A stretch of 64,000 bases of DNA, from contig CM043964.1 in assembly GCA_014529385.2 (NCBI GenBank), positions 133,894,420 through 133,958,419 on the forward strand, in the 5' to 3' direction. Below are positions 54,859-64,000 of the stretch, piece after piece. This stretch comes from Adiantum capillus-veneris (Eukaryota > Streptophyta > Polypodiopsida > Polypodiales > Pteridaceae). A program made the position numbers and the translations under genes. How positions within the stretch are numbered: position 1 is the stretch's first letter; each line of letters starts with the position of its first letter. The notes below the pieces were generated by a model. The model did no database searches, had not been told where the DNA came from, and saw only the letters and a program-made list of their open reading frames with translations.

Positions 54859-55410
54859 TTCTCACGTAGTAAGCTAGTAACACATAGCCTATTGCCATAG
54901 AGAAAATAACCATCTTGTAGGGTAAATGGTTCCTCTTTCTTCCCTAGTGCAAGCGTTGAAATCACATCCTTGAAATTGAGATCATTAGCATACTCATCTA
55001 TCATCATTGTGAGTAGCGATGGATACCGCATTCACTCTCGGTCGTCTTGAGAGTGCATTGGCTACAAGATTATGCTTGCTGGCAATGTGAGCAATATGAA
55101 AGTGAAATTGTGAGAGAAAATTTGTCCACCTCATTTGTTTGTCGGAGAGCTTGGTCTATGTCATGAAGTAATTTAGGCTTTGGTGATCCGTTTGTAAAAT
55201 GAAAGGAGTCCCCAATAAATGGTGCTTCCACGAGTCTAGGGCATGTAGAACTGCAAGGAGTTCCTTTTTGTATATGCCTAGAGCTTGCTCAACAGGGTCG
55301 AGTCTTCAACTCTCGTAGGCTATGGCGTGTCCTTCTTGGAACAAAACGGCTCCAAGGCAATCACCACAAGCATCACATTGGACCCCAAATGGCTTTGAGA
55401 GGTCCAGTAG
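54859..55410 (-). pseudogene. Family A copy b RNase H remnant
   Basis: Minus-strand frames give LDLSKPFGVQCDACGDCLGA and VLFQEGHAIAYES (about 55,395-55,310), and downstream a HFHIAHIASKHNLVANALSR-like end near 55,070. Stops and frame changes are frequent. Confidence 0.65.
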
Positions 55411-56770
55411 TGTAAGCATAGTTTATCTTTAACACTAGGTTGGTAATGGGACACTTTTATGTCCTGTTAAGTGACCATTTTCCTTGAATTATGTCAAGAG
55501 TGTCAAAATGGATTTTGAGGTGCTATCTGTCTAGGAAGTTGTCTCATGAGCTGAAAAAAACTCGACATTTTTTTGGAATATCAATTCCATCTTTAACCTT
55601 GTCCTTGCACAACATTTCACAACCTAAACTGTGTGAAAAAACGGGTCCTGTTTTTGGCTTTTTTCAACTTTTTGCAACTATACCACTCTAGAATTCATGT
55701 TTGTGAGGTCCATAATGCTAGAGAACTATCTTTAGTAGTCCTCAACATGTCCTAATGCTTCTAGGGAGAAATAAATGTTAAAGTTGTAAGTTATGACCAA
55801 ATTACAAAAATTGTCAAATCCTGTTTTTTAGCCAATTTTAGCTCTTCTATGATTTTTTTGGTGGCTTTCATGATATCCAAATGCAGTTTTGATTTTCTAT
55901 GTCGCATATTGTAACATAAAGCTAATATTCCTTGAGTTTTGGGGCACCTAATACCCTATTTTTCATAGTAGACAACGATCGTTGATTTTTTCATTTATTG
56001 AAGAAAACGAAGCATTCTAGTATATCAAGTATAGCTTTTTCAATATTGTTAGTTTCTTGTGACAACTACATGCATTTTGTAGGTAGTAACCATATCTAGT
56101 CATAAGGATCAAATTTGGTTAGATATTGAATAGTTTCTATGGGATTCTAGAACTCATAATGTTGAACCCAGTTTTTTCATGTTTGTTGTATTTAGCACTT
56201 CATCTTTGTCCCCAAGATTCCCCTTGGTAAGAGATGTATTATTCTTTTGATATGCTCCATGGCTCCTTATGAACCTAAAGGACGATAGGGAACTAAGAAA
56301 ACATGCATATATTATTTGTATTGAGCGTGGCTACAGAAACTTTGATGATAGGTTTGCAGAATGGTAAAAATTCAACTTTTTTGTACCTATTTCTTTTGGC
56401 AAAACAAAAAATAGTGAGTGAGAAGCAATCATATGTTCTGATCACCAACCCATTGAAGTTAACTAGGAAATTTATCTCAAGTCCTACAAAAATCCCTAAT
56501 CTTATTTTTATGCAAAAAACATAAAAAATGATTGTTTTGATGAAAATGTATTGGTCCATCAACTTTGGAGGCTTGGTGTGACAAAAAGATGAGAAATTTT
56601 ACAAGTTTCTTATTTTTTCCATGTGTAGTAGGCCTTGAACTATAACCTCATGAAAGGATTTTACAAAATGAGTGGATCTACTATGGTTTTGGATGTTTTT
56701 TTCAAAACCCTGAAAGGACACTTTTATGTCCTGTTAGGTTACCAACCTAGTGTTAAGCTATGCTTAACGC
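55411..56770. mobile_element. 1.36-kb TIR element in family A copy b
   Basis: TAACACTAGGTTGGTAA at 55,430-55,446 is exactly inverted at 56,739-56,755, and an outer (G)TAAGCATAG part is also inverted with a small gap. Just inside, GGACACTTTTATGTCCTGTT appears at both ends in the same orientation. No open frame of note exists inside. The RNase H text (55,395) and RT text (56,780) of the host element lie on either side, so the insertion is certain. A target duplication is not clear. Confidence 0.8.
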
Positions 56771-57480
56771 TATGTGTTAAGCTTTCTGAAAGCATTGTTC
56801 TCTTTTATAGACCATGTAAACTTAATGTTATGTTTACTTAGGTTATGCAATGGTCCTGCTATTTGTGAGAACTTTTGTAGAAAGTGTCTATCGTATGCAC
56901 ACATACCTATAAAGCTTCTTAGTTCATGCAGATTCCTTGGAATAGGCCATCCTTTTATTACCTCTAACTTTGATGGATCCATTTGGATGCCATCTTGAGA
57001 GATAATGTGACCGAAATACTGGATCTCTTGTAAGAAAAATTCACTTTTCTTTCGATTTATGAAAAGCCTATTCTCTCTCAGAACTTGAAAATTACCTTGA
57101 GATGTCGTTTGTGTTCGTCCAAAGTGTTGGAGTAGATGATTATATCATCAAAGAACACTCCAATGTATCTGCGGTGAGGCCTAAATAGCTTTTCCATCAT
57201 GCGGTTGAAGGTAGTTGGTGCATTGGTCAAGCCAAAAGGCATGACAATGTACTCTTAGAGACCAAATGTAGTGCAAAATGCGGTCTTCACAATGTCTTGA
57301 TCCACTATCCTTATCTGGTGATAGCCACTTTTGAGGTCAATTCTACTGAAGTAGATCGACCCCTGTAGCTTATCAACAAATAGGTCTTCTACCCGCGGAA
57401 TGAGAAACCTATCTTGATAGTGATCCTATTTAGTGCTCTATAGTCGACACACATACAATATGTGTCGTCTTTCTTTTGTA
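56771..57480 (-). pseudogene. Family A copy b reverse transcriptase
   Basis: In several frames the minus strand gives a DRIVKTAFCTTFGLYEYIVM-like palm, a FGLTNAPTTFNRMM-like motif, a GVFFDDIIIYS-like catalytic motif near 57,150, and GHIISQDGIQMDPSKLEVIK with LRSFIGMCAYDRHFLQKFSQ (57,000-56,860). The catalytic Asp pair appears intact, but frameshifts are numerous. Confidence 0.7.
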
Positions 57481-58275
57481 CTAATAAAACCAGTGAACAA
57501 AATGGAGATGAGCTAGGCCTAACCATGCCTTTCTCAACCAACTCATGCACATGTCACGTATAATCTCCTCATGTTGAGCTTGAGAAACTCTATAAGGAGG
57601 TTTATTAGGCGGAGAACTTCCTGGAATAAGTTCAATTGCATGGTCATCATCCCCTTGTTTTGGAGGTAGCTCACTAGGGATGTCATCAATAAAAACATCT
57701 TGGAATCCATTAAGGAAGTTAAACAACTCTAGTTCCTTTTGATTCTCTTCATTTTTAGTGGACAAAACATTAGGTTCATTTTGAGAATCTTTTACAAATA
57801 TCATGTACGCGGAAATAGAGCTTTTTATTGACTTATCAAAATATTGTTTATGTATAAGGGGTATAGTGTGGCCCGACTCATTAGCATCTATATACATAGT
57901 CTTTTCCCTATATGTAAAGTAAATATGCCTTTCAAGGAATTTGATGTCGGCAGCCATGCGATCAAACCATGGTGCCTCTAAAATGACATCTTCATGCTTA
58001 AGAGGAGATATGAAAAATTTCTCTTTATCTACATAACTTTGGACATGGAGCCTTAGCTTCCCAATCAAGGGAGTAACCGAGGCTTCCTGTCCCTTGAAAA
58101 CTCCTTCCACGTTCACTTGATCTCCCATTTTGTAGGCTTGGATGCCTAGCTTGGTGGACAACTCCAAGGATATGAAGTTGTGAGTAAAGCCAGGGTCAAA
58201 GAGAATAAATGCATCATGTTCTCTTACCTTTCCCCAAGCATAGCATAGTGGAGAGCATAGCATAGTGGAGATCAT
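57481..58275 (-). pseudogene. Family A copy b aspartic protease and RT start
   Basis: The 264-codon frame has AFILFDPGFTHNFISLELST (protease active site, with Pro and Phe around D-x-G instead of DSGA), KLGIQAYKMGDQVNVEGVFK, DVILEAPWFDRM (second protease motif), and then the RT approach DDIPSELPPKQGDDDHAIEL with NKPPYRVSQAQHEEI. A 17-bp tandem duplication (AGCATAGCATAGTGGAG, about 58,237-58,270) lies just upstream, near the frame break with gag. Confidence 0.75.
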
Positions 58276-58299
58276 TTGTAATGAGTATCCTCTTTTTGA

Positions 58300-59847
58300 A
58301 CTTTGACTAAGGAAGCTCTAGGAGGCTCATTGCGGGTGTTCTTTTGGGGTCAAGCACGGTATGCATGCCCTTGCTCCCCGTATTTGAAGTAACGATTATC
58401 CTTAAGATAACACTCGAGCTCTTCAGGAGAGAGTTTGTTTTTGCCTTTCTAAATTCCCTTCTCCTTAGCTTTGTTGTTATTGTTGGCATTGCCTTTGGGA
58501 GACTTTTGGACATTTTCCTTCCCCTTAGGCTCATTACGGTCCTTGTTTTTTGTGGGCTTTAGATTTCTCTTAGCCCCTTGTTGGAAATTGATTCGTGAAG
58601 CCACCATGGTATGGTGTATGACCACAGATATGGTGCGTGGCCTTTGGGAGTTAACATACGCCGCCATATCCTCAGTTAAACCCGCGCAAAATTTTTGTTT
58701 TTGCTCTCCAAAATCCATCTTTTTGAAGACAGTGTCTTTGAGATGTAAGTCCCAAAAGTTGTCTACATATTTGTGACTAGATTCTTAGGGAGAGAGCTTC
58801 AAGCTTTTCCATTCGGTGAGTACTTTGTCTTTGGCATCGGTAGCCAAAAACTGCTTCACGATGGAAGCTCTTAAAGCTTTCCACGTTCGTGGAGCTTCAC
58901 CGTTTGCTCATAGGCTAGACCACCATTGCCTGGCAGACTTTTGAAAATGCATAGCTACATGACATAGCTTAGAGGACTCCGTGAGGCCCTCATCTCCAAA
59001 CGCCGCATCAAATTGTTGGATGAAGGCCAAGACTTTGTCCGTAGCACCAAAGGTGCCATTGTAGGTAAGGAAAGAGATGTTCTTTCCTCCCTCTTTGAAC
59101 TTTTTGAGCTTGGACAACCTCTTCCACGCAGCATAGGAATTCCTATGGCCTCTTCTTTTTGGTGGTTCAAGAGCTACACCATCACTTTCTTCAAAAGAGG
59201 AAGAGTATGAGGTGGATGGAGAAGAGGGTGACCTCTTTCTCTCCTTTTTCTTCCCTTGTTCCTCCTTGTCTACAGCATCAATTTCTTCAGAAAAGGAAGA
59301 GGATGAAGAAGATGGAGAAGAGGGGGACCTCTTTCTTGCCTTTTTCTTCTCTTTTTTTCTCTCGTCTCTCTTTGAATTATGGTGTAGAGAAGTTTGCGAT
59401 GGTCTTCTCCAGTTAGGGAGTGTTGGAGAGCGTTTTGCCCGCTGTCTTCCTGGAGCCATCTCCGTTAAGGTGACAGGAGACTCACTTCTTTCCCATTCTT
59501 TTGGTGGGGCTCTACCGTTGAAACTTGAGTTCTCCTTTGGGAAGGAAATGCGTCATCAAGTAGTATATTTTTGAGCGCTATGTACGGATCCTCTTCTTCT
59601 TCCCTTATTAGAGAGAGTCCTCTTTTGGAAGCCTCACAAGGAGGCTTCCTCTAGGTACTCTCTCTTCTTGGTGGGAAGTTTGGAGAATCCCATTGAGTAT
59701 GTACTTACTGTTGCACTTCACCTTGCAGGGATGGATTGCCCATGGCTTTTTGAAGCCTGGTAACAAGGTAATTAACAAGCATAGGGGCATCATTAGTAGC
59801 CTGTTCATTAGCAAAATCAAAGTTATTGACATAAAATTTACTCTCTT
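58300..59847 (-). pseudogene. Family A copy b gag
   Basis: The minus strand encodes KRSPTLPNWRRPSQTSLHHN, Ser/Glu/Lys repeats, then the capsid-like FLTYNGTFGATDKVLAFIQQ, FQKSARQWWSSL, a stop at 58,908-58,910, and MDFGEQKQKFCAGLTEDMAA. A zinc knuckle is expected near 58,390 but is decayed. Its N-terminal piece (59,760) parallels the AMGNPSLQ segment of the plus copy. The plus copy interrupts it about 30 bases before the conserved leader. Confidence 0.75.
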
Positions 59848-61443
59848 TGTCATAATAATCAATATCTAATTCTCCTAGATGATTTTCTCATGTTAAATTG
59901 ATCATTTAATATGGGGAAGTGCGATGGGAGAAAAAGCTAGAATATTGGTTAAGCTAGCAGACCGGCCACAGTAGGGATCCAAAGGAGGGAAAATAGGGAT
60001 CCAAAGGGGGGGGGGGAATCTATAAAAGATCCATGTGCAACAATGGGCTTAAAAGATCCTAAGGGTCAGCCCATTAAGACTTCCAAAATGCTAAGGTTCC
60101 AAAATTCAAAGGTTGTGTCCAAAGGTCAAACATTGGGGGAATTGGATGCTTTGTGTGTGTCCCAAAAGTTTTTAGCAATCCCTGCATAGGAGGGGGCAAG
60201 CCTTGCAAGTAGGGGATGAGGGAGAAACTCTCTCTCTCACACACACAAGCTCCCTTTACAGAAAGGGAATGAGGGACACATGTCAGCTCCCTAGCTTAGA
60301 TGCCCACAAGGTGTACCCAATTCCTATTGGATGGCCTTGGAGGTGGACCAATGAGAATTAGGCTATAGTAAATCTAGTTTCATTAATTTAAAAACACTTA
60401 ATAAAAGAACCAATATGAATTAAGCTCTCTAGAAGACTATTAGACAGTCTCCCAAGGGGACCAATGAGCATTCAGCAGCCCAATGGCTTGCCTGATTCCT
60501 ATTGGCCAGGAGGCAAAGGGGTCCAATGAGAGTTTAGTTGAATTAAATAATTACCTAAAGCTCTCACAAAAGGGGAAAGGGGGACACATGTCAGAAGGCT
60601 ATCACTTATGCTGCTTAATTACCATTGGCTAAGCCTGGGGAGGTCCAATAGGATGCTAGCAAGAGCAAATAGCAAGAGGGGTCGACCAAGAGAGAGAGGG
60701 GGCTGATTTTTCAAAGGCATTATCACTTACACACTCACACTAGATCATGTGTGAAGTAAAGAAGACTCTCTCTCCTTCTCAAGCTTTAATGGAAAGCTTA
60801 TCACCTACTCCAAGCTTGTGAGAAGGGAGGCCTACACCAACAACTCTTGGCTTCGTGATGCAAATCCAACCAAGAGCCAAGCTTCAATGCATGCTCATAT
60901 CCTCTACCTTGCTAATTACTAAGCTAATCTATGATAATATGAGGGATTATGTGAGGAGATGTACATCTTTCTCGTAAGAATACTCCTTCTTCCTCTCAAT
61001 CTACTCTCATAACCCGCTAGCTCTCACCACCTTTGAAGGTGTGTAAGGTCTTGGGTCTGAGACCGTGAGGGAATTGATGTTGTGTTTGATAAGTGTTTTT
61101 TGTAGTGCATGAAGTTTCCATCTTCATTGCACTAGTTAGTATATTGAAGGAACACAAGAAATTGTATTGTAAAATGTCTCTCTTGATGGCAGAAACCATA
61201 ATACAAAGCCTTTTGGAGGGGGGATCGTCTCCATGCAAATCCGGTCCTTAATTGTTGTCAATTGCTTAATTTCTCTCTCTTTTGAAGTATTGTTCATGCT
61301 ATCTAACTAGGTGTTATTCTTTTTGTTGCTTTCTCCACCCAAGCACTCTTGTTAATCTCATTAGGAATCTATTCTAATGAAATGCTCACTATGTTCATGC
61401 TATTTTTGGCTACACACAAGTTACTAGGCCATTAAATGTTACA
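59848..61443 (+). repeat. Family A 5' LTR of copy c
   Basis: Starts TGTCATAATAATCAATAT and ends AAATGTTACA, 1,596 bp. It matches the lone LTR at 30,096-31,666 (inverted) and the ends of the LTR at 13,406-17,630. A G9 run lies at 60,008-60,016. It contains repeated sentences such as CCAATAGGA... and CCAATGAGA.... Confidence 0.9.
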
Positions 61444-61444
61444 T

Positions 61445-61456
61445 TGGTATCAGAGC
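61445..61456 (+). promoter_or_regulatory. Primer binding site of family A copy c
   Basis: TGGTATCAGAGC, exact for initiator tRNA-Met, one base after the LTR end. Confidence 0.95.
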
Positions 61457-61880
61457 ATAAGGTTTCTCTTTTCTTGCTCAAGAAGGGAGGTCCTCAAGCT
61501 AGCTATAAATGGTCGGTACTATTAATTGCATGTGAGTAAGTAGAATAGGATTTTTCAGCCTTGGAGTGCGCCTGCCTTTGTGCAGTTAACGGGGCATCAC
61601 CGTCAAGAGCTATGGTCTTAATAGTGGAGTCCTATGGGGCTTCCCTACGGCTTAACCACTATTGAGCTATTATAAGCTTGACAGGAGCCGGTGATGTTTT
61701 GGTGTTGAACGACCCTATCTTCTATTCCATGCAATTAATGGTATTTGAGCCACGGGTACAGTAGCTTGAGTGCTTTTTCTTAAGGGGTAAAGAGGAGTAG
61801 CAACTAGGGCTTGAAGTGCCAAAGTAAACCTAAAAAGTTTACACCTAAAAGTTGTTAGAATGGTTGACATTATAAAGAGA
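61457..61880 (+). other. Leader of family A copy c
   Basis: Untranslated leader between primer site and gag. It shares phrases with the leader of copy a at 13,034-13,392. No gene. Confidence 0.6.
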
Positions 61881-63367
61881 GTGAAATTAATGTAAATAGC
61901 TTTGATTTTGCTAATGAGCAAGCTACTAATGTTGCCCCGATTCTTGTTAACTATCTTGTTTCTAGGCTCCAACAAGCCATGGGCAATCCATCGCTCCAAA
62001 GTGAAGTGCAACGGCAGCTCCGTGCTCATGGGATTCTCCAAGCTCCCCAACATGACGAGAGAGCACCTAGGAAGCCTCCTTGTGAGACTTCCAAAAGAGG
62101 TCTCTCCCCGATTCGGGAAGAAGAAGAGGATCCCTATGAAGGGCTCAAAAGTTTTCTCCTTGATGACGCATCTCTTTCTCAAAGGAGAACTCAAGAGCCT
62201 CCACCAAAGGAACGAGAAAGAAGTGAGTCTCCCGCCACCTTGGCGGAGATGGCTCCACGAAGACGGCGGGCTAAACGCTCTCCATCACCTCCAAAACCGA
62301 GAAGACCATCGCATACTTCTCTATACCATACTTCAAAGAGGGATGACAAAAAGCAAGAGAAGAAAAAGGCAAGAAAGAGGACACCCTCTTCTCCATCTTC
62401 TTCATCCTCTTCCTCTTATGAAAGTGATGGTCAAGACAACAAAGATCAAGGCAAGAAAAAGGCAAGAAAGAGGTCACCCTCTTCTCCATCTTCTTCAAAT
62501 TCTTCATCTTCTGAAGAAAGTGATGGTGCAACCTTTGAACCATCAAAAAGAAGAGGCCATAGGAAATCCTATGCCACATGGAAGAGGTCATCCAAGATCA
62601 AGAAGCTCAAAGAGGGAGGGAAGAGCATCTCTTTCCTTACCTACGATGGCACTTTTGGTGCTACGGACAAAGTCTTGGCCTTTATCCAACAATTTGATGT
62701 GGCATTTGGAGATGAGGGCTTCACGGAGTTCTCTAAGCTAAGACATGTAGCTATGCACTTTCAAAGGTCCACCAGGAAATGGTGGTCTAGCCTACGGACC
62801 AACGGTGAAGCTCCACGAACATGGAAAGCCGCTAGAGCTTCCATTATGAAGCAGTTTTTGGCCACCGATGCCAAAGACAAAGTACTCACCGAATGGCGAA
62901 GCTTGAAGCTCTCTCCCTATGAATCCATCCACAAATATGTAGACAAGTTTTGGGACCTACAACTCAAAGCCATTGTCTTCAAAAAGTTGGATTTTGGAGA
63001 GCAAAAGCAGCAATTTTGTGCGCGCTTAACCAAAGAAATGGCGGAGTATGTCAACTCCCAAAGGCCACGCACCATATCGGCGGTAATACATCATACTATG
63101 GTGGCCTCTCGAATCAATTTCCAAACAGGGGCTAAGAGGAATTCTAAGCCCCCTGAAAACAAGGGTTCCAATGAGCCTAAGGGGAAGGACAATGTCCAAA
63201 AGTCTCCTAAGGGAAATTCCAACAAGCTAAGGAGAAGGGAGTTTACAAAGGCAAAAATAAACTCTCTCCTGAAGACCTTGAGCGTTATCGCAAGTATAAT
63301 GGTGTTTCAAGTGTGGCGAACAAGGTCATGTGTATCGTGCTTGTCCCCAAAAGAACAACCACCATGA
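61880..63367 (+). pseudogene. Family A copy c gag (one frameshift before the zinc knuckle)
   Basis: The long frame (from 61,979 with a leader part upstream) reads MGNPSLQSEVQRQLRAHGIL and a Ser/Lys/Arg/Glu-rich region with two copies of KKKARKR(T/S)PSSPSSS. The capsid-like part follows: FLTYDGTFGATDKVLAFIQQ, FQRSTRKWWSSLRTNGEAP, SPYESIHKYVDKFWDLQLKA and MVASRINFQTGAKRNS. A one-base loss near 63,222 moves the zinc knuckle (CFKCGEQGHVYRAC, about 63,301-63,345) out of frame. Apart from that shift the reading frame is clean, so this copy is younger than copy b. The Ser-rich middle resembles an SR-type region. Confidence 0.85.
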
Positions 63368-64000
63368 TTCTCCTAGAGCTACCTTGGTCGAAATCCAAGA
63401 GGAGGAAACTCACCACAAAGGATCTCCTCTATGCCATGCTTGGGGAAAGGTAAGAGAACATGATGCTTTTATTCTCTTTGACCCTGATTCTACTCACAAT
63501 TTCATATCTATAGAGTTGGCCACCAAGCTAGGCATACAAGCCTACGAGATGTCCTACCCGCAGATGGTGCTTTCAAGGGGCAAGAAGCTTCAGTCACTCC
63601 CTTAATCGGGAAATTGCGGCTCCATGTCCAAAGCTATGTGGACAAAGAGGACTTCTTTTTCTTCCTCTCAAGCATGAGGATGTAATCCTAGGGGCACCAT
63701 TGTTTGATCGCATGGCTGCCAATGTTAAATTCCCTAAAAGGAGAATCTCCTTTAAGTTCAGGGAAAAAGATATGTATATAGATGCTAAGGAAATGGGTAA
63801 CACTATACCCATTGTACATACACAAACTTTCAACAAGTCAATAAAGAGCTCTATTTCCGTGTACATGATTTTTGTTAAAGATTCTCAAAATGAACCTAAT
63901 GTTTTAGCAAAAGTAATTATACACAATCAAAAGGAATTAGAGTTATCCAATTTTCTCAAGGGGTTTCAAGATGTCTTTATTGACGACATCCCTTGTGAGT
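63368..64000 (+). pseudogene. Family A copy c aspartic protease (partial)
   Basis: The frame gives HAWGKVREHDAFILFDPDST, HNFISIELATKLGIQAYEM, then after a break IGKLRLHVQSYVDKEDFF, HEDVILGAPLFDRMAANV and SVYMIFVKDSQNEPNVL, ending at FQDVFIDDIP. The active-site Gly of D-x-G is Asp here (FDPDST), where copy b has FDPGFT, so this protease is likely inactive. The RT lies beyond the window. Confidence 0.75.

Larger units (their letters stand above)
53661..59847 (-). mobile_element. Family A gypsy copy b, truncated at both ends
   Basis: On the minus strand the order is gag (59,847-58,300), protease (58,275 onward), RT, RNase H, integrase and chromodomain-like start (53,665), the order of a chromovirus. 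The 5' side is cut by the plus-strand copy at 59,848 and the 3' side meets the family B LTR. A TIR element interrupts the RT-RNase H boundary (55,411-56,770). Confidence 0.8.
59848..64000 (+). mobile_element. Family A gypsy copy c (5' LTR, gag, protease; runs off the window)
   Basis: LTR 59,848-61,443, tRNA-Met primer site 61,445-61,456, gag from about 61,880, protease from about 63,400. It is head to head with copy b, into whose gag start it inserted; the five bases before it are CTCTT. The right part lies outside the window. Confidence 0.85.

Noticed and set aside
61902-62741. 279-codon plus frame overlapping family A gag
   Set aside because: It is the alternate frame of the gag ORF; the gag frame has the conserved capsid-like segments shared with copy b.

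Overview
This 64-kb window is nuclear DNA of a land plant with a large, repeat-choked genome. The evidence is intron-containing genes, several nested Ty3/gypsy and Ty1/copia LTR retrotransposons, plant-type methionyl-tRNA primer sites, long (CT)n tracts, and captured fragments of plant genes (a photosystem II PsbX-like protein, a strictosidine synthase-like protein and the actin-capping protein alpha subunit). A fern or another seed-free plant would fit, but the lineage cannot be fixed from the sequence alone. No complete single-copy housekeeping gene, tRNA, rRNA or CRISPR array was found.

Layout: (1) 1-8.8 kb holds two degenerate minus-strand retroelement pieces: a gag-like ORF preceded by four 284-bp repeats, each with a 24-26 bp palindrome, and a gypsy pol that appears to carry an aspartic protease after its integrase. 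(2) 8.8-12.7 kb is a plus-strand copia remnant split by a minus-strand copia element. (3) 12.7-17.6 kb is the 5' end of a minus-strand gypsy element (family A) with a rearranged LTR. (4) 18.7-22.2 kb is a terminal-inverted-repeat (TIR) element carrying fragments of three unrelated plant genes. (5) 24.0-29.97 kb is a second TIR element with related ends, an 11-bp target duplication and a SWIM-like zinc-finger fragment. (6) 30.1-31.7 kb is a lone family A LTR.

(7) 32-41.3 kb is the most unusual part. It contains a multi-exon gene for a very likely DDE-type transposase (four exons, one frameshift). Downstream on the opposite strand are a RING-finger gene and an FCP1/NIF-like phosphatase gene. 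Four separate places in this stretch (a 5' inverted repeat, intron 1, the 3' flank, and an intron of the RING gene) are built around the hexamer ACCGGT or its variant ACTGGT, which suggests that the whole stretch may be one mobile unit or its derivative.

(8) 41.3-53.6 kb is a minus-strand gypsy element (family B) with a long pol ORF and two RNase H domains, truncated just after RNase H. A plus-strand chromovirus (family C, 45,555-51,789) with almost identical 1.15-kb LTRs and an ACATT target duplication is inserted in its leader. (9) 53.7-64 kb holds two family A copies head to head. The minus copy is interrupted by a 1.36-kb TIR element in its RT-RNase H region, and the plus copy (LTR 59,848-61,443, then gag and protease) has entered the minus copy near its gag start and runs off the window end.

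Almost every retroelement frame carries stops or frameshifts. The exceptions are the family B gag (319 codons open) and pol (801 codons open). All gene calls rest on reading the translations by eye; no database search was possible.
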